From Bog-950 sp044228435 (lineage in GTDB: Bacteria > Bacteroidota > Bacteroidia > Chitinophagales > LD1), in assembly GCA_044228435.1 (NCBI GenBank), contig JBGAUW010000008.1, forward strand, positions 124,001 to 188,000: DNA of 64,000 nt, read 5' to 3'. Position numbers and translations under genes: made by a program. This document shows, piece after piece, positions 41,036 through 51,356 of the stretch (positions are counted from its first letter, which is position 1; the number at the start of each line of letters is the position of its first letter). Below the pieces are notes generated by a model. That model searched no databases. It saw nothing but the letters and a program-made list of their open reading frames with translations, and was not told the origin of the DNA.

Positions 41036-44000
41036 ATGGATAGTAAAATTTATAAGGCAATACGCACCCGGATACCCGTATGGTTATGCGCAGCTACCGT
41101 ATTGTTAAGCGTGCTGGCATTAGCGGGTTGGGCATTTTATGTGCCGGTTTTAAAGCGGCCGTTGCCACATTTGCCTGCCATGAACCCGCTTTCGGCTATC
41201 TTATTTACGATGCTGGCCACAGCCACCTGGCTGCTGCATGTAGCAGAAGGGCGACGTAGCTATTATTGGGCGGTGCGTGGTATAGCGCTGGTAGTAATGG
41301 GTGCAGCGCTACTGCGCTTTGCCGATATATTTTTGCGCATGGGGCTACATATTGACCGGATGGTTTTGGGGGGGGCGCATGGATGCCGAAGGTGTATATC
41401 CATTTGCAGGTGGCATAAATGTAATTACGGTGCTTGGCTTTATAGCCCTTACCCTGGCCCTGCTGCTATCTTCTTTTAACAGCCATCAGCTAAAGCGCGC
41501 CTCTAATTTTATATCCTTTTTGGCCTTATGCATGGGCCTGTTTGCCTTGCTGGCCTACCTGTATGCAGTGCCCGAGTTTTTTTATATGCTTTATTATCTG
41601 CCCATTTCTATACAATCGGCAATATGTTTAGTACTGCTGCCACTTGCGCTGTTTTTAATAAATGCCAATGCCGCTTTTATGCAAACTATCAGCAGCCCTT
41701 TGCTGGGTGGTAAACTGGCGCGCAGGCTTATACCAATGGTATTGCTTGTGCCGGTAACTATGGGCTTTATACGGCTGTGGTTATACTGGCACCATGCGTT
41801 TTCGGTAGAGTTAGGCGTGGCTATGTTAATGGCGCTTATAGTAATTACATTTTTTGGGCTGGTATGGTACCTGGCTATGCGTCTAAATACCAGCGATAAC
41901 GCCCGCACCAAAGCCGAAGCAGAATTGAAGGAGTTTAATAAAAACCTGGAGGCTACCTTAGCTGAGCGCACCCAAAAGCTGGAGGAGAGCAGCGCCCGCT
42001 ATAAGCAAACGCTGGATGGGTTGATAGAGGGCGTGCAAATGATTGATTACAACTGGCGCTACACGTATGTAAACGATGCACTGGTAGCGCAAAGTACCTA
42101 CACGCGCGAGCAACTAATGGGTAAAACCATACTTGAAAACTACCCGGGGGTAGAAAAGACCCCTTTGTTTGCCACACTTAAGCAATGCATGGAGGAGCGA
42201 ACGGTGCACCTGATAGAAAATGAGTTTAATTTTCCTAACGGTACCATCAAGCACTTTGTGCTTAGTGTGCAACCCATACCCGAGGGTATTTTTATATTAT
42301 CGGTGGATATAACGGCGCAGCACAACAGCACCCAGCATGTTTTAAAGCTTAACCGGTTATATAAATTTTTAAGTGAGGTTAACCAGGCCATAGTGCATGT
42401 AACCGATAAGCAGCAGTTGTTTAATACCATTTGCAACACGGCTACCGGTGTAGGTCAGTTTAAAACGGCCTGGGTAGGTATGTTGAACGAAAAGGCCGAA
42501 TTGGATATAGTGGCTATTAGTGGCCACGCTTTAATGGGTACTAGCCCGGAAAGTCATAATAATGTTGATTACCGGAGCCAGGAGTTTTACCATACCATAC
42601 CGGCTAAAGTATTGCGTACCGGTAAGTATGTATACACCAACGATACGGTTAACGAACCGGGCATGGAAAGCCGGCGCGCCATGATGGAAAAAGCAGGCAT
42701 TAACAGCAGTATAGCACTGCCGCTTAAAAAATTTGGTGAGGTAGTGGGTATGCTGGCGTTTCATAGCGCTACTAAAAACTTTTTTGATGAAGATGAATTA
42801 GCCCTGCTGGATGAAGCTGCGGGCGATATATCGTTTGCGCTGGAGTTTTTAGATAAAGAGCAGCAGCGTATACTGGCCCAGCAGAAGCTAACGGAAAGCG
42901 AAAGCCTGCTTAAACGGGCCCAGCAGATTGCGCGTGTAGGGCACTGGGCGCTTAACCTGGCTACGGGTAAAACAGTTTGGTCGGAAGAGGCTACACGCAT
43001 ATACGGTAACTATATTTTTAAAAGCGAAAACTGGCTGCCCGAATGGAAAACTTTTTTGCACCGCGAAGATGCAGACCGGGTAATAGCCGCTGTTACAGCC
43101 GCGCAACAAACGTTTACAAGTTTTAGTGTAGACCACCGGATAGTGCTGCGCACCGGTGTAGTGCGTTATATGCACACCGAGGGCCGCTTTGAGTTTGACG
43201 ATAGCGGCAATGCCACCGGGCTGTATGGTATAGTACACGATATTACCGATATTAAGTTGCAGCAAGAGGCGATACAAAAATCGGAGGCTAACCTGCTGGC
43301 CTTAATTGAAAACACCAGCGATTTTATTTACTCGCTGGATACCCACTTTAGGTACATTACCTATAACAGCCACATAAAGAATACCGTAAAGCAGTTTTAC
43401 GGGGTAGAAGTAAGACCCGGTATGCTGGTATACGAATTTTTAAAGAAACTTGACCCTGCCGATGCGCTCGAATGGAAGCTTAAGTATACCGAAGCCATTA
43501 CAGGCAAAACCCTGCAGTTTATTAAAGAATATACTATAGGCGGACAGCAAAGTTTTACCCAGTTTTTTATAACCCCTATACGGCAGGGCGAAAAGGTAAT
43601 AGGACTATCGTGCGTGGGGCGCGATATAACTACGCAAAAACTGGCCGAGCTGGAAATTAAAGCGCTAAACGAATCGCTGGAAAAGAAAGTGCGCGAGCGA
43701 ACTACCCAATTAGAAGAGGCTAATAAAGAACTGGAAACATTCAGCTATACTGTATCGCACGATTTGCAGGCCCCCCTGCGCTCTTTAAGCGGTTACAGCA
43801 AAATATTACTTACCGATTATAAAGATAAGCTGGATGCCGAGGCTACCGATTTTTTAAATATAATTAATAGCAACGCCGGACGTATGGGCCACATGATACG
43901 CGATTTGCTTGCATTTTCGCAGTTGGGTAAACAACCTTTAAAACTTGCAAGCGGTAGATATGAACGGATTGGCAAAGGCCGCTGTAAATGATGTAAGCAG

Positions 44001-44388
44001 GCATACAGAAAACTTTAAAGCCGTTATTAACTTAAAGCCCCTGGTGGGCTGCAATTGCGATGCTAACCTTATGCTACAGGTGTGGGTTAACCTTATAGGT
44101 AATGCTGTAAAGTACTCGGCAAAAAAACAGCAACCCAAAATTGAAATTGGCATGGCTGAATTTGATGGGGCACCTGCTTATTATATTAAAGATAACGGCG
44201 CCGGCTTTGATATGCGCCATGCCGGTAAACTTTTTGCCGCCTTTCAGCGCCTGCACAGCATGGTCGATTTTGAAGGCAGCGGTATAGGCCTTAGCGCCGT
44301 GCACCGCATTATTACCCGCCATGGCGGCACCATTTGGGCCGAAAGCGAACCCGATAAAGGGGCTACGTTTTATTTTACGCTGCCGTAA
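41036..44388 (+). pseudogene. Membrane GAF/PAS histidine kinase broken by two single-base shifts
   Basis: Three overlapping frames (41036-41479, 41301-43991, 43945-44388) together encode one kinase parallel to the gene at 24308-27274. The first join is at a run of eight G (from 41368), where seven G would keep the frame (GGRMDAEGVY). The second is near AAAAC at 43940-43944, where one base fewer gives LQAVDMNGLA, matching the paralogue. With both bases removed the span is exactly 1117 codons. Domains: membrane helices, PAS, GAF, two PAS, HisKA (VSHDLQAPLRS) and HATPase (NLIGNAVKY, DNGAGFD, GSGIGLS). Either a decayed or switchable gene, or two homopolymer errors in the assembly. Confidence 0.85.
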
Positions 44389-44442
44389 TAATAAACAACC
44401 CACCCCGCTGTTACTTTTTACTTTATTTTGCATTCTATCATT

Positions 44443-44886
44443 ATGCGGCAATTCTGTTTAACGGGCTTTTTGTGTTTAGCGGCGTGGTTGGCCTTTGGCC
44501 AAAAGCAGCCGGAGCAAACTTTTTATGTAAATAAATCCGGCCCCCAGCCGCGCGAGTATTACCGCACGGTTAGCCTGCCCGACCACGCCACCTGCAAGGA
44601 AAGTATGGCGTACCAAATGGATAGCAACCTGGTACCCGGCGATACCATTAAACTGCAGCTGGGCGAATATACTATTGGCGCTTACCAGCTGATATGTATG
44701 CGCAAGGGCGAAATTTTTAAAGTAAATGGCTACCGCGGCATAATTGATAAAGGCGTGTTTAAAGCTTTTAACCTGTGGCGCAATAAACCCGATACCGAAC
44801 TATACCTGGAGATTACGGTGCTGCTTACCCGCCAAAATAAACCCGTAACGCTTAAAAACCCCTGGAGCTACAGGCTGGCCTGGTAG
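44443..44886 (+). CDS. Small secreted protein, unknown function
   Basis: 147 residues from the ATG at 44443 (MRQFCLTGFL), with a signal peptide ending AFGQ. The mature part shows YYRTVSLPDHATCKESMAYQ and an amphipathic strand-rich end. Two cysteines remain after cleavage. No family was recognised. It starts 54 nt after the broken kinase on the same strand but has its own leader. Confidence 0.65.
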   Translation: MRQFCLTGFLCLAAWLAFGQKQPEQTFYVNKSGPQPREYYRTVSLPDHATCKESMAYQMDSNLVPGDTIKLQLGEYTIGAYQLICMRKGEIFKVNGYRGIIDKGVFKAFNLWRNKPDTELYLEITVLLTRQNKPVTLKNPWSYRLAW

Positions 44887-44909
44887 TAAATTAAGCCGCT
44901 ACCAGCTAT

Positions 44910-45368
44910 TTAACGGTAAATTTCTATTACCCCAGCCCTGTATTGTGCACCCGCGTATTTGTATCCGCTAAGGCTGAAAGGATAATAATTTTTAGCGCAA
45001 ACGCGGCACTGGCGTGCCTCAAAAACCAGATCGCTTATTTTAAATTCTTCCCCGTTTGGCAGCGTAATGCCGTAATCGCTAACGTCATCAGCCGTAAAAG
45101 CAAGTTGCCTGCCACTATACTCAAACTGATTAGTAGCGGGGTTTACTTCCTGCAGGGCTTCGGTATTATTAACGCTGCTATCCTGTGGCTGGGCAAAGCC
45201 TGTGTTTTTTGCGTAGCGTTTAAGAGTAACCGTTGTTACCAGGCTATCGGCAAAGTTTTTAAACTTTACCTCGCAGCGGTGGTCGTAGTAGTTACAGCCA
45301 TCGCATTTGCAACTGTATAAACCAAGCATAAGGGAGAAGGCTATAGCAACAAGAAGGAGAGTTTTCAT
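44910..45368 (-). CDS. Cys-rich lipoprotein, unknown function
   Basis: A 152-residue lipoprotein with LYSC at the lipobox (Cys20), followed by a dense cysteine cluster (CKCDGC, then DHRCEV) and a later CRVC pair. Cysteine pairs suggest disulfides or a metal site in the envelope. It is convergent with the secreted protein at 44443-44886. No family was recognised. Confidence 0.7.
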   Translation of the reverse strand: MKTLLLVAIAFSLMLGLYSCKCDGCNYYDHRCEVKFKNFADSLVTTVTLKRYAKNTGFAQPQDSSVNNTEALQEVNPATNQFEYSGRQLAFTADDVSDYGITLPNGEEFKISDLVFEARQCRVCAKNYYPFSLSGYKYAGAQYRAGVIEIYR

Positions 45369-45499
45369 AGCGATGTATTTTAGGCCAAGTTAAATAATAC
45401 CAGCGAAAATGAAAACCGGGGGCGTAGTGCTTAGGTGGTTTAGGGCGGCTATTCCAATATTCCATTTTTCCATCATTCCAATTCCTTATTTTAGCGCAC

Positions 45500-46354
45500 A
45501 TGAGTAACCTGCTGCCCGATGATATTAGCCTTTACCTGCGCTGGTTTATTACGCTGGGTATGTTGCTGGCACGCTATTTAATTTTTGCCGGCGGGGCTTA
45601 CCTTATTTATTATGTGCTTAAACGGCAAAAGTGGCTGGTAGCCAAAATACAGAACCACTGGCCGGAGCGTAAGCAGATACTGACCGAAATTAAATACTCG
45701 CTGCTTACCTTTTTTGTGTTTGCATCGGTAGCTGTGCTTATACGTATGGTTATTAACAGCGAGTTACTACACACCAAAGTTTATAGAACTTTTAGCGAGC
45801 ACAGCCTTGGTTACTATATAGCCACAACCATTTTCGTTATCCTTTTTCACGATACTTACTTTTACTGGATGCACCGGTTAATGCACCACCCGCTATTTTA
45901 CGAGCGCATACACAAGGTGCACCACTTAAGTAAAGACCCTACACCCTGGGCCGCCTTTGCCTTTCACCCGCTGGAGGCTATCATAGAAATTGGGTTTGTG
46001 CCTATTTTAATCTTTACTATTCCTTTGCACTTTACCTCGTTGCTTTTTCTTTCTATCTGGCAAATAGTATTTAATGTAATGGGCCATTTGGGGTTTGAAA
46101 CCTTTCCGGAGCGGGCGCTGCAACACCCTGTGTTGCGGTGGTTAAACACCAGCACCAACCACAACATGCACCACAAGTATGTGCGCTGCAACTATGGCCT
46201 TTACTTTAGTGTGTGGGATACCCTAATGCGCACCCACCACGCCAAATACGAACAAACCTTTACCGAAGTAACCACCCGCCGCGATGCGGCAAGGAAGGCG
46301 ATTGAGGAAGGGGAGGAGATAGCGAATGAGGAGTTGAGAACAGAGGTTGCGTAA
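45500..46354 (+). CDS. Sterol desaturase/fatty acid hydroxylase family membrane protein
   Basis: A 284-residue integral membrane di-iron enzyme of the fatty-acid-hydroxylase superfamily. Its three histidine clusters are present: HDTYFYWMHRLMHH, HKVHH and NHNMHH, with an extra HH in RTHHAKYE. Four membrane helices lie at about 10-35, 60-85, 105-125 and 165-185. Bacterial members hydroxylate or desaturate lipids, carotenoids or hopanoid/sterol-like molecules; the substrate is unknown. The C-terminal ~20 residues are Glu-rich. It stands alone and faces the phage-like module. Confidence 0.9.
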   Translation: MSNLLPDDISLYLRWFITLGMLLARYLIFAGGAYLIYYVLKRQKWLVAKIQNHWPERKQILTEIKYSLLTFFVFASVAVLIRMVINSELLHTKVYRTFSEHSLGYYIATTIFVILFHDTYFYWMHRLMHHPLFYERIHKVHHLSKDPTPWAAFAFHPLEAIIEIGFVPILIFTIPLHFTSLLFLSIWQIVFNVMGHLGFETFPERALQHPVLRWLNTSTNHNMHHKYVRCNYGLYFSVWDTLMRTHHAKYEQTFTEVTTRRDAARKAIEEGEEIANEELRTEVA

Positions 46355-46380
46355 TACGCGTGTTTACTTATCTCGCTCCA

Positions 46381-48264
46381 CTACCTGCACGGAAAGTTAG
46401 CAGCTATGCCCTGCTTTTCGCGCACGGTAAAGGTGGCTTGCTTAAGGCTGCTGGTTTTGCGGCGGTTAAGCTCGTAGCCGCTCTCTTTTACATAAAACTG
46501 TAAACCGGTATAAACACCGGTGCCTATTTTAAAGTCGTCGTGCAGGCGCATGTGGCTAAGGCAATCGTGTATGTGCACCGGTGCATCGCCTATAAAAATG
46601 GTATACTCTTTATCGCGGCGGGCAAACATAAGCACGCGGTTGTTGTTGCTGAATATGTAAGGTGTTTCGGTTTCTTCGGGGTAAGCGGTTACATCCATTT
46701 TGGCGTATACGCGCAAAAAATGTTGCATGGTTGGGTTGGGATTAGTGTAGTTAAACCCAAAGGCATTATCGTAGTTGTAGGCGTTAAACAACAGCGTGCA
46801 GGGGTGGTGGGCCTGTGTGTCTATGCAGTTGCTTACATTGTTTTTATCGGGCGTAAGCCTTACCAGGCTTACGTTAGTAAGGTGGTATACAATTACCTGC
46901 GAATATTCGCCAAACTCAATCCGCAAATCTACATCATCTGTATAAGCCGTTAAATCAATATCGGCGGTAAAGGTTCCGTTCCAGTATACGCCGGTCTGCA
47001 CCAGGTTCTGCCCGTTAATGCGGTACCACACGGCAGCGGCATCAAATATCCAGGGTATATCGGCTATAGTAAAGGTTAAGCGGTATATGCCTCCGCCCGG
47101 TATAGTAACATTTTGCCGCAGGTTATCGCCTAAGTAACCTGCGGTGTTTGGCGAATCGTATAAAGCTTTGCCGCTATCCCAGGTCCAGTAGTTGCCGGGT
47201 ACCCAATCGTTCAGCCCGGTTGCAAAACTTCCGTTTTTAAGCAGGTTAGTCATATACGACGAATCGTAAAATGCAAACCGGCTGCAACCATATACCCGGC
47301 CGGTAAACGTGGCAAAATTAATTACGGCCGTCCATGGTATAGGGTAATAGGTAATATTGGCAAAACCATCTTCGTTGTTTACAAAGGTGTTTTGCGCAAA
47401 GTAGGTGACTACACCGGTAGGGTTATCGGCCTGCAGGTAAGTAGTTTCGCCCTGGTATACGGCAATGCCCACGCGGCTCATGCGGTGGATGCTGATATGG
47501 TTTATAATAATTATCTGCTCGGGCGTGCTGCATTCTATACGCAGGTGGTCGTCGGTAATGGTGCCGGCCTGCACATACCAATGCAGCAGGTAACTGGTGC
47601 TGGTAGCCTGCCCGCTGGTATCGGGCGCATTAACCGGTAGCTCTAAGTAGCTGCCATTTATTTTAAAGCGGAAACCCTCGTTAGCTTCGGGTGTATGCTG
47701 CCCCGGTTTAATAATGGTGGCCGTTGTGGGGCCTTCGGTAGTATTTAATTCGTTGGTGGTTATAAGCACAGTGCCCGATACCAGCGAGCAACTGGCTACT
47801 GTATAAATGCCATTGTTATGTGCCGTGCCGGTAATGTAAATGGTATCGCCGGGATGGTACAGCGACGAAAAAGAAGAATCGCCGGGAAAAACCAACAGGT
47901 GCGCCCCGTTAAATTCCACATCGCCATACTCTACATACGATTCTGCTTTAATAGTAGTAGCATCTATATATACCGAATACCGGTTACCGCTTTGCAAATT
48001 AAGCTGGTTGCTTATAGCCTGTGTGTTTTGCAGGGGTGCCGGTTTGCCGTATATTTTACCGGCTGCTGCAAACCAGCCTGGCTGGTAAGTAAAATCGCTG
48101 AGCACCGAAAGTTCGGGCCCTTCTTCAGATATAGTGCCTTGCAAAAATATAAGATCGTCTTCCTGCACCGGCTGGCAATAGCTGCCGCTGCAGTTGCAGG
48201 GTAAGTTGGCAGGGCCTTCGGGCCCAAAAGCAAGTGCCTGGTTTGGTTTAATATTAATGGCCAT
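46381..48264 (-). CDS. Phage-module structural protein, probable tail or baseplate component
   Basis: A 627-residue protein without signal peptide, beta-rich throughout, with carbohydrate-binding-like features (LLKNGSFATGLNDWVPGNYW, and YRLTFTIADI) as in the CBM-type modules of tail and adhesion proteins. The N-terminus (ALAFGPEGPANLPCNCSGSY) has a CNC resembling the small phage-module protein at 55046-55384. It is the last minus-strand gene of the module, downstream of the tail protein at 49071-51356. The role is inferred from position. Confidence 0.65.
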   Translation of the reverse strand: MAINIKPNQALAFGPEGPANLPCNCSGSYCQPVQEDDLIFLQGTISEEGPELSVLSDFTYQPGWFAAAGKIYGKPAPLQNTQAISNQLNLQSGNRYSVYIDATTIKAESYVEYGDVEFNGAHLLVFPGDSSFSSLYHPGDTIYITGTAHNNGIYTVASCSLVSGTVLITTNELNTTEGPTTATIIKPGQHTPEANEGFRFKINGSYLELPVNAPDTSGQATSTSYLLHWYVQAGTITDDHLRIECSTPEQIIIINHISIHRMSRVGIAVYQGETTYLQADNPTGVVTYFAQNTFVNNEDGFANITYYPIPWTAVINFATFTGRVYGCSRFAFYDSSYMTNLLKNGSFATGLNDWVPGNYWTWDSGKALYDSPNTAGYLGDNLRQNVTIPGGGIYRLTFTIADIPWIFDAAAVWYRINGQNLVQTGVYWNGTFTADIDLTAYTDDVDLRIEFGEYSQVIVYHLTNVSLVRLTPDKNNVSNCIDTQAHHPCTLLFNAYNYDNAFGFNYTNPNPTMQHFLRVYAKMDVTAYPEETETPYIFSNNNRVLMFARRDKEYTIFIGDAPVHIHDCLSHMRLHDDFKIGTGVYTGLQFYVKESGYELNRRKTSSLKQATFTVREKQGIAANFPCR

Positions 48265-48604
48265 GTTTAGAGGTTATGGTGATTGAAAATTGGAATGATG
48301 GAGAACGGGCCATTGACGATGGACCGCGGACGATTGACAACCGCCATAATACATTTTTGGCGCTGTGCTGTAGCCTTGTCTTGTTTTAGAGTGTTTGCCA
48401 TAGTATATCCCGATTTTTCATCGGGACGCGCTTATGTGCTGTTGCGCTTTTTGCCTTTATAGTTTAATGCTTGCGCTATTTGTCTTTATCAATGTGTTGT
48501 GCCTAAAATCTTGTGTCTGTTCGCACAATTTTCATTATCGTTTTTCGTTAGTGCCAAATGCTTGTAGTAACTGTTTTTTTAATTTAACCCATTAACTTAA
48601 GCTT
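48265..48604. other. Gap with short-period repeat spacer
   Basis: No gene seen. Bases 48285-48347 are a degenerate GAATGATGGAGAACGG / CCATTGACGATGG / GACGATTGACAACC string like those at 61862-61990 and 62690-62745. Bases 48409-48425 hold a CCCGATTTTTCATCGGG hairpin that recurs near 63880. Confidence 0.5.
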
Positions 48605-48793
48605 ATGAAAATCACCCTGTTTACCTTGTTTATTTGCTTAGCGGCCGCCGGTTGCAAAAAATGTTATACCTGCACTGGTTATTCGCAAAGCCCCAATACG
48701 CGCGAGTTTTGCAAAGGAACACCGGAGTATGAGTCGCTTAACAGGGGCGGTATACTTACCGATTATAACGGGCAGGAGTTGCGTTGCCATTAG
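48605..48793 (+). CDS. Small Cys-rich lipoprotein
   Basis: A 62-residue lipoprotein with lipobox AAGC (Cys17) followed by KKCYTCTGY and two more cysteines. Tiny KKCYTC lipoproteins are frequent in Bacteroidota and have no known function. It sits on the plus strand within the otherwise minus-strand phage-like module, so it is probably host-derived. Confidence 0.7.
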   Translation: MKITLFTLFICLAAAGCKKCYTCTGYSQSPNTREFCKGTPEYESLNRGGILTDYNGQELRCH

Positions 48794-48841
48794 GCAAGTG
48801 TTCTGGTATTTTCTACGTTCGTTTTTCCCATAGTTAGTAAT

Positions 48842-49016
48842 GCATCCACCCCCTGCCCTGCGCAGGGCCGCAGGGCTACCCCCGCCCCGATAAATCGGGA
48901 TGAAACACCAGCGGGGGACATTAGCGCTATTCTCAAAAAGTTAGCACTAGGGCTGCTGGCTGTTTATGTCCTCCGCTGGCGGAGGTGTCCCGATTTATCG
49001 GGACGGAGGTGGATGG
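48842..49016. repeat. Complex hairpin element, orphan copy with nested palindromes (copy C)
   Basis: A third copy of the element that flanks the DUF559 gene, here without a nuclease gene. The outer arms GCATCCACCCCCT / GGAGGTGGATGG, the CAGCGGGGGACATTAGCGCT block and the GCTGGCTGT segment are kept. It has two extra palindromes in the left arm (CCTGCGCAGGG and CCCGATAAATCGGG), and the small right-hand stem is again different (GTCCCGAT / ATCGGGAC). Confidence 0.75.
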
Positions 49017-49070
49017 ATTTCCTCACTGGCTTCGCTCAACTTTCGGTTCACTTTTGACCTTTCACTATGT

Positions 49071-51356
49071 TTACCCTCTAATCATTATCAGTTCATCGTT
49101 TATTGTATCGCCTACATAGTTGCCGTTTTCATCGCCTACGGCTTCGGGGGCAAAAATGCGCAGCAGTTCAAATTTTGTCATACCGGTTTTAAGCTGGTAT
49201 TCCATATTTAAAATATAGCCTGCTTTTTTATCGTTTTCGAACCGGTAAAATTCTATATAGCCATAAGGGTTGGCCTTTATGGTTTTAAATTGCTGATAGG
49301 TAAGCGGATATTCGAATGAATAAATTTCGGGAAACCAAAGGGGCCTTATATTCTTTGCCCTGTCATCGCTCCATTCAATGCTTTGGCTTTCTTTAAGCGG
49401 TTGCCCGTCGAAGTCCTCCTGGCATCCTACATCTGTTTTGGTTAGTTCTAAAGCTGTGTTGCCTTCGCCCTTTGCAAAACTTATGTTGCCCTCTATTTTT
49501 TGTAGCCCCGCAGTTATTACATTAAGATGCGCTAACAGCATACGTGTTGGGGTTAACCTAAGATTGTAAGCTGTTGTAAGCACCTGCATGTTGTTTCCGC
49601 TACTAAAAGCATCGGCATATAATTCGGGTTTAAACGGTGTAGGGCCAAAACGTTTAACGGCTATAAAGAAAACGTCGTTATCGTATCGCCAGTCTTCGGT
49701 GGGTAATATATCAATGTTCTTACGGCGGGTTAATTCAATGGCGTAGGTGCTGGCAATATAATTACTAAGCTTATTTAGCGTGCCCTTGGTGCTGGATACA
49801 ATTGTTGAGTATTCGTGCTTTGTGTTTACTTCATCTAATCCGCCCTTAAACTCTGTTTCCCATTTATCGTAACCAATCACCGCTTTGTTTACCATACGGT
49901 CCTCGCTTACTTTTCGTGTGTATGTATTTACAAATGGCAAGGTTATTATCCGGCTGTTGCTATTGAAGAAAAAGCCGAGCTGCTCTACCCTTATTTTATC
50001 ATCAACAAGGCCCATGCCTATATTATGAAGGGCATCTAACGACCGGAACATTTCTCTAAAATTAAATAGCAATGGCTTAAGCGGAAACTTGCGAATATTA
50101 AGCCCGTTTGTAAGCGATAGTAACCCTGCACATCCATCCTTATCGTAGGTTGCCTTTTCGCTGTCAATACGCCCATAAAATTCACTGTAAAAATTATTGT
50201 CGCTATCAGCAATAGCATCTACCACCTGGTTAAATGATTCATGCACCATAACCGCCTTTGCGGTGGTTTCTTTATACTTAGTGCGCGAGTTCATTTTAAT
50301 ATAACCTATTTCATAATTCCACTGTTGCCTGACTGTGTAGTTGCCTGTTGATGTATTGTAATACTGCCAAACAACCCAAACGCTCTCACCCGAATCCAGC
50401 TGAAATGTAAGCGGTGTTCCATATGTTCCAATATCAAAATCAGCATCATAGTTGTCAGCACTAAATCCGCCTATTTGATTGGTGGAAAAAATATCCTCTA
50501 TACTATTGGTGTCGTTAACGTCAATTTTTCCCTTTATTATTTTAAATATCAAACTTTGGTTATTCCTAAAACCACCACCGCTGGTTTCGTCATCATAATA
50601 TTTGCCCTTAAACCTAAAATCCAGCTCAATGATTAGAGGGTAATTAACTCCTGTTTCCCTGGCTGTAAGTATTGGGTCCACATAAGCCGAAAGCTCGAAC
50701 GCGCCAATCTGCCCTGCCTGGTCTGCACTGGTATCGTAAACCTCAACACATGGATAAACGGTGTCCATGTCTGACTTAACTACATTTAGTTGGTGCGTAA
50801 CCCATGCCTCAAAACTGCCCGGTTTTACAGCCTCTGCATGCGCATAAAAATAGTTATCCGTCACGCGCCATTCGTTTTCAAAATAAATTTCAACCGAAGG
50901 CAATGTAAGGGTGGTTATTGAAGCAGGTTCAATTGGTTTTTCGCCAATGCTTAAAGCTCTTTCAATATCTACATTTATTTCATCGCGCGTAAACAGCTTT
51001 GTAAGCAAATCCGATTGTTCAATAGTACACGAGCCATAGTCGCCATCGATTGCGTAACTGGATAGGTTTAAAATCCCCCGGTACAGCATATCATAGGCGC
51101 CGCTTCCATCGCAATCGTATTCAATGTAAATATCAATACGCCCGTTTACAAAATCCCTTTCGTAAACAGTATCTATAAATTGTCGGCCACCGCCCTTACA
51201 ATGAAACTTTAACGTAGTTATATACTCCGATGCCATGCCCTTGTATACATCATTGCGTTTTAGTAAAAAACTCGCATTCTCCCAGCCTATAGGGTCGTTT
51301 TGTAGCACCTCATAATTGAGTGTTTTAATATCGGTAAGGGTAAACTTAAATGGCAT
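49071..51356 (-). CDS. Phage tail protein, probable baseplate or distal-tail component
   Basis: A 761-residue protein without a signal peptide. The N-terminus (FKFTLTDIKTLNYEVLQNDPIGWENASFLL, cut here for length) has the style of proteins that follow the tape measure in Bacteroidota prophages. The body is strand-rich with LLFNFREMFRSLDALHNIGMG in the middle. Its ATG overlaps the last base of the tape-measure stop (TAATG), so translation is coupled. Placement after the tape measure suggests a distal tail or hub role. Confidence 0.7.
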   Translation of the reverse strand: MPFKFTLTDIKTLNYEVLQNDPIGWENASFLLKRNDVYKGMASEYITTLKFHCKGGGRQFIDTVYERDFVNGRIDIYIEYDCDGSGAYDMLYRGILNLSSYAIDGDYGSCTIEQSDLLTKLFTRDEINVDIERALSIGEKPIEPASITTLTLPSVEIYFENEWRVTDNYFYAHAEAVKPGSFEAWVTHQLNVVKSDMDTVYPCVEVYDTSADQAGQIGAFELSAYVDPILTARETGVNYPLIIELDFRFKGKYYDDETSGGGFRNNQSLIFKIIKGKIDVNDTNSIEDIFSTNQIGGFSADNYDADFDIGTYGTPLTFQLDSGESVWVVWQYYNTSTGNYTVRQQWNYEIGYIKMNSRTKYKETTAKAVMVHESFNQVVDAIADSDNNFYSEFYGRIDSEKATYDKDGCAGLLSLTNGLNIRKFPLKPLLFNFREMFRSLDALHNIGMGLVDDKIRVEQLGFFFNSNSRIITLPFVNTYTRKVSEDRMVNKAVIGYDKWETEFKGGLDEVNTKHEYSTIVSSTKGTLNKLSNYIASTYAIELTRRKNIDILPTEDWRYDNDVFFIAVKRFGPTPFKPELYADAFSSGNNMQVLTTAYNLRLTPTRMLLAHLNVITAGLQKIEGNISFAKGEGNTALELTKTDVGCQEDFDGQPLKESQSIEWSDDRAKNIRPLWFPEIYSFEYPLTYQQFKTIKANPYGYIEFYRFENDKKAGYILNMEYQLKTGMTKFELLRIFAPEAVGDENGNYVGDTINDELIMIRG

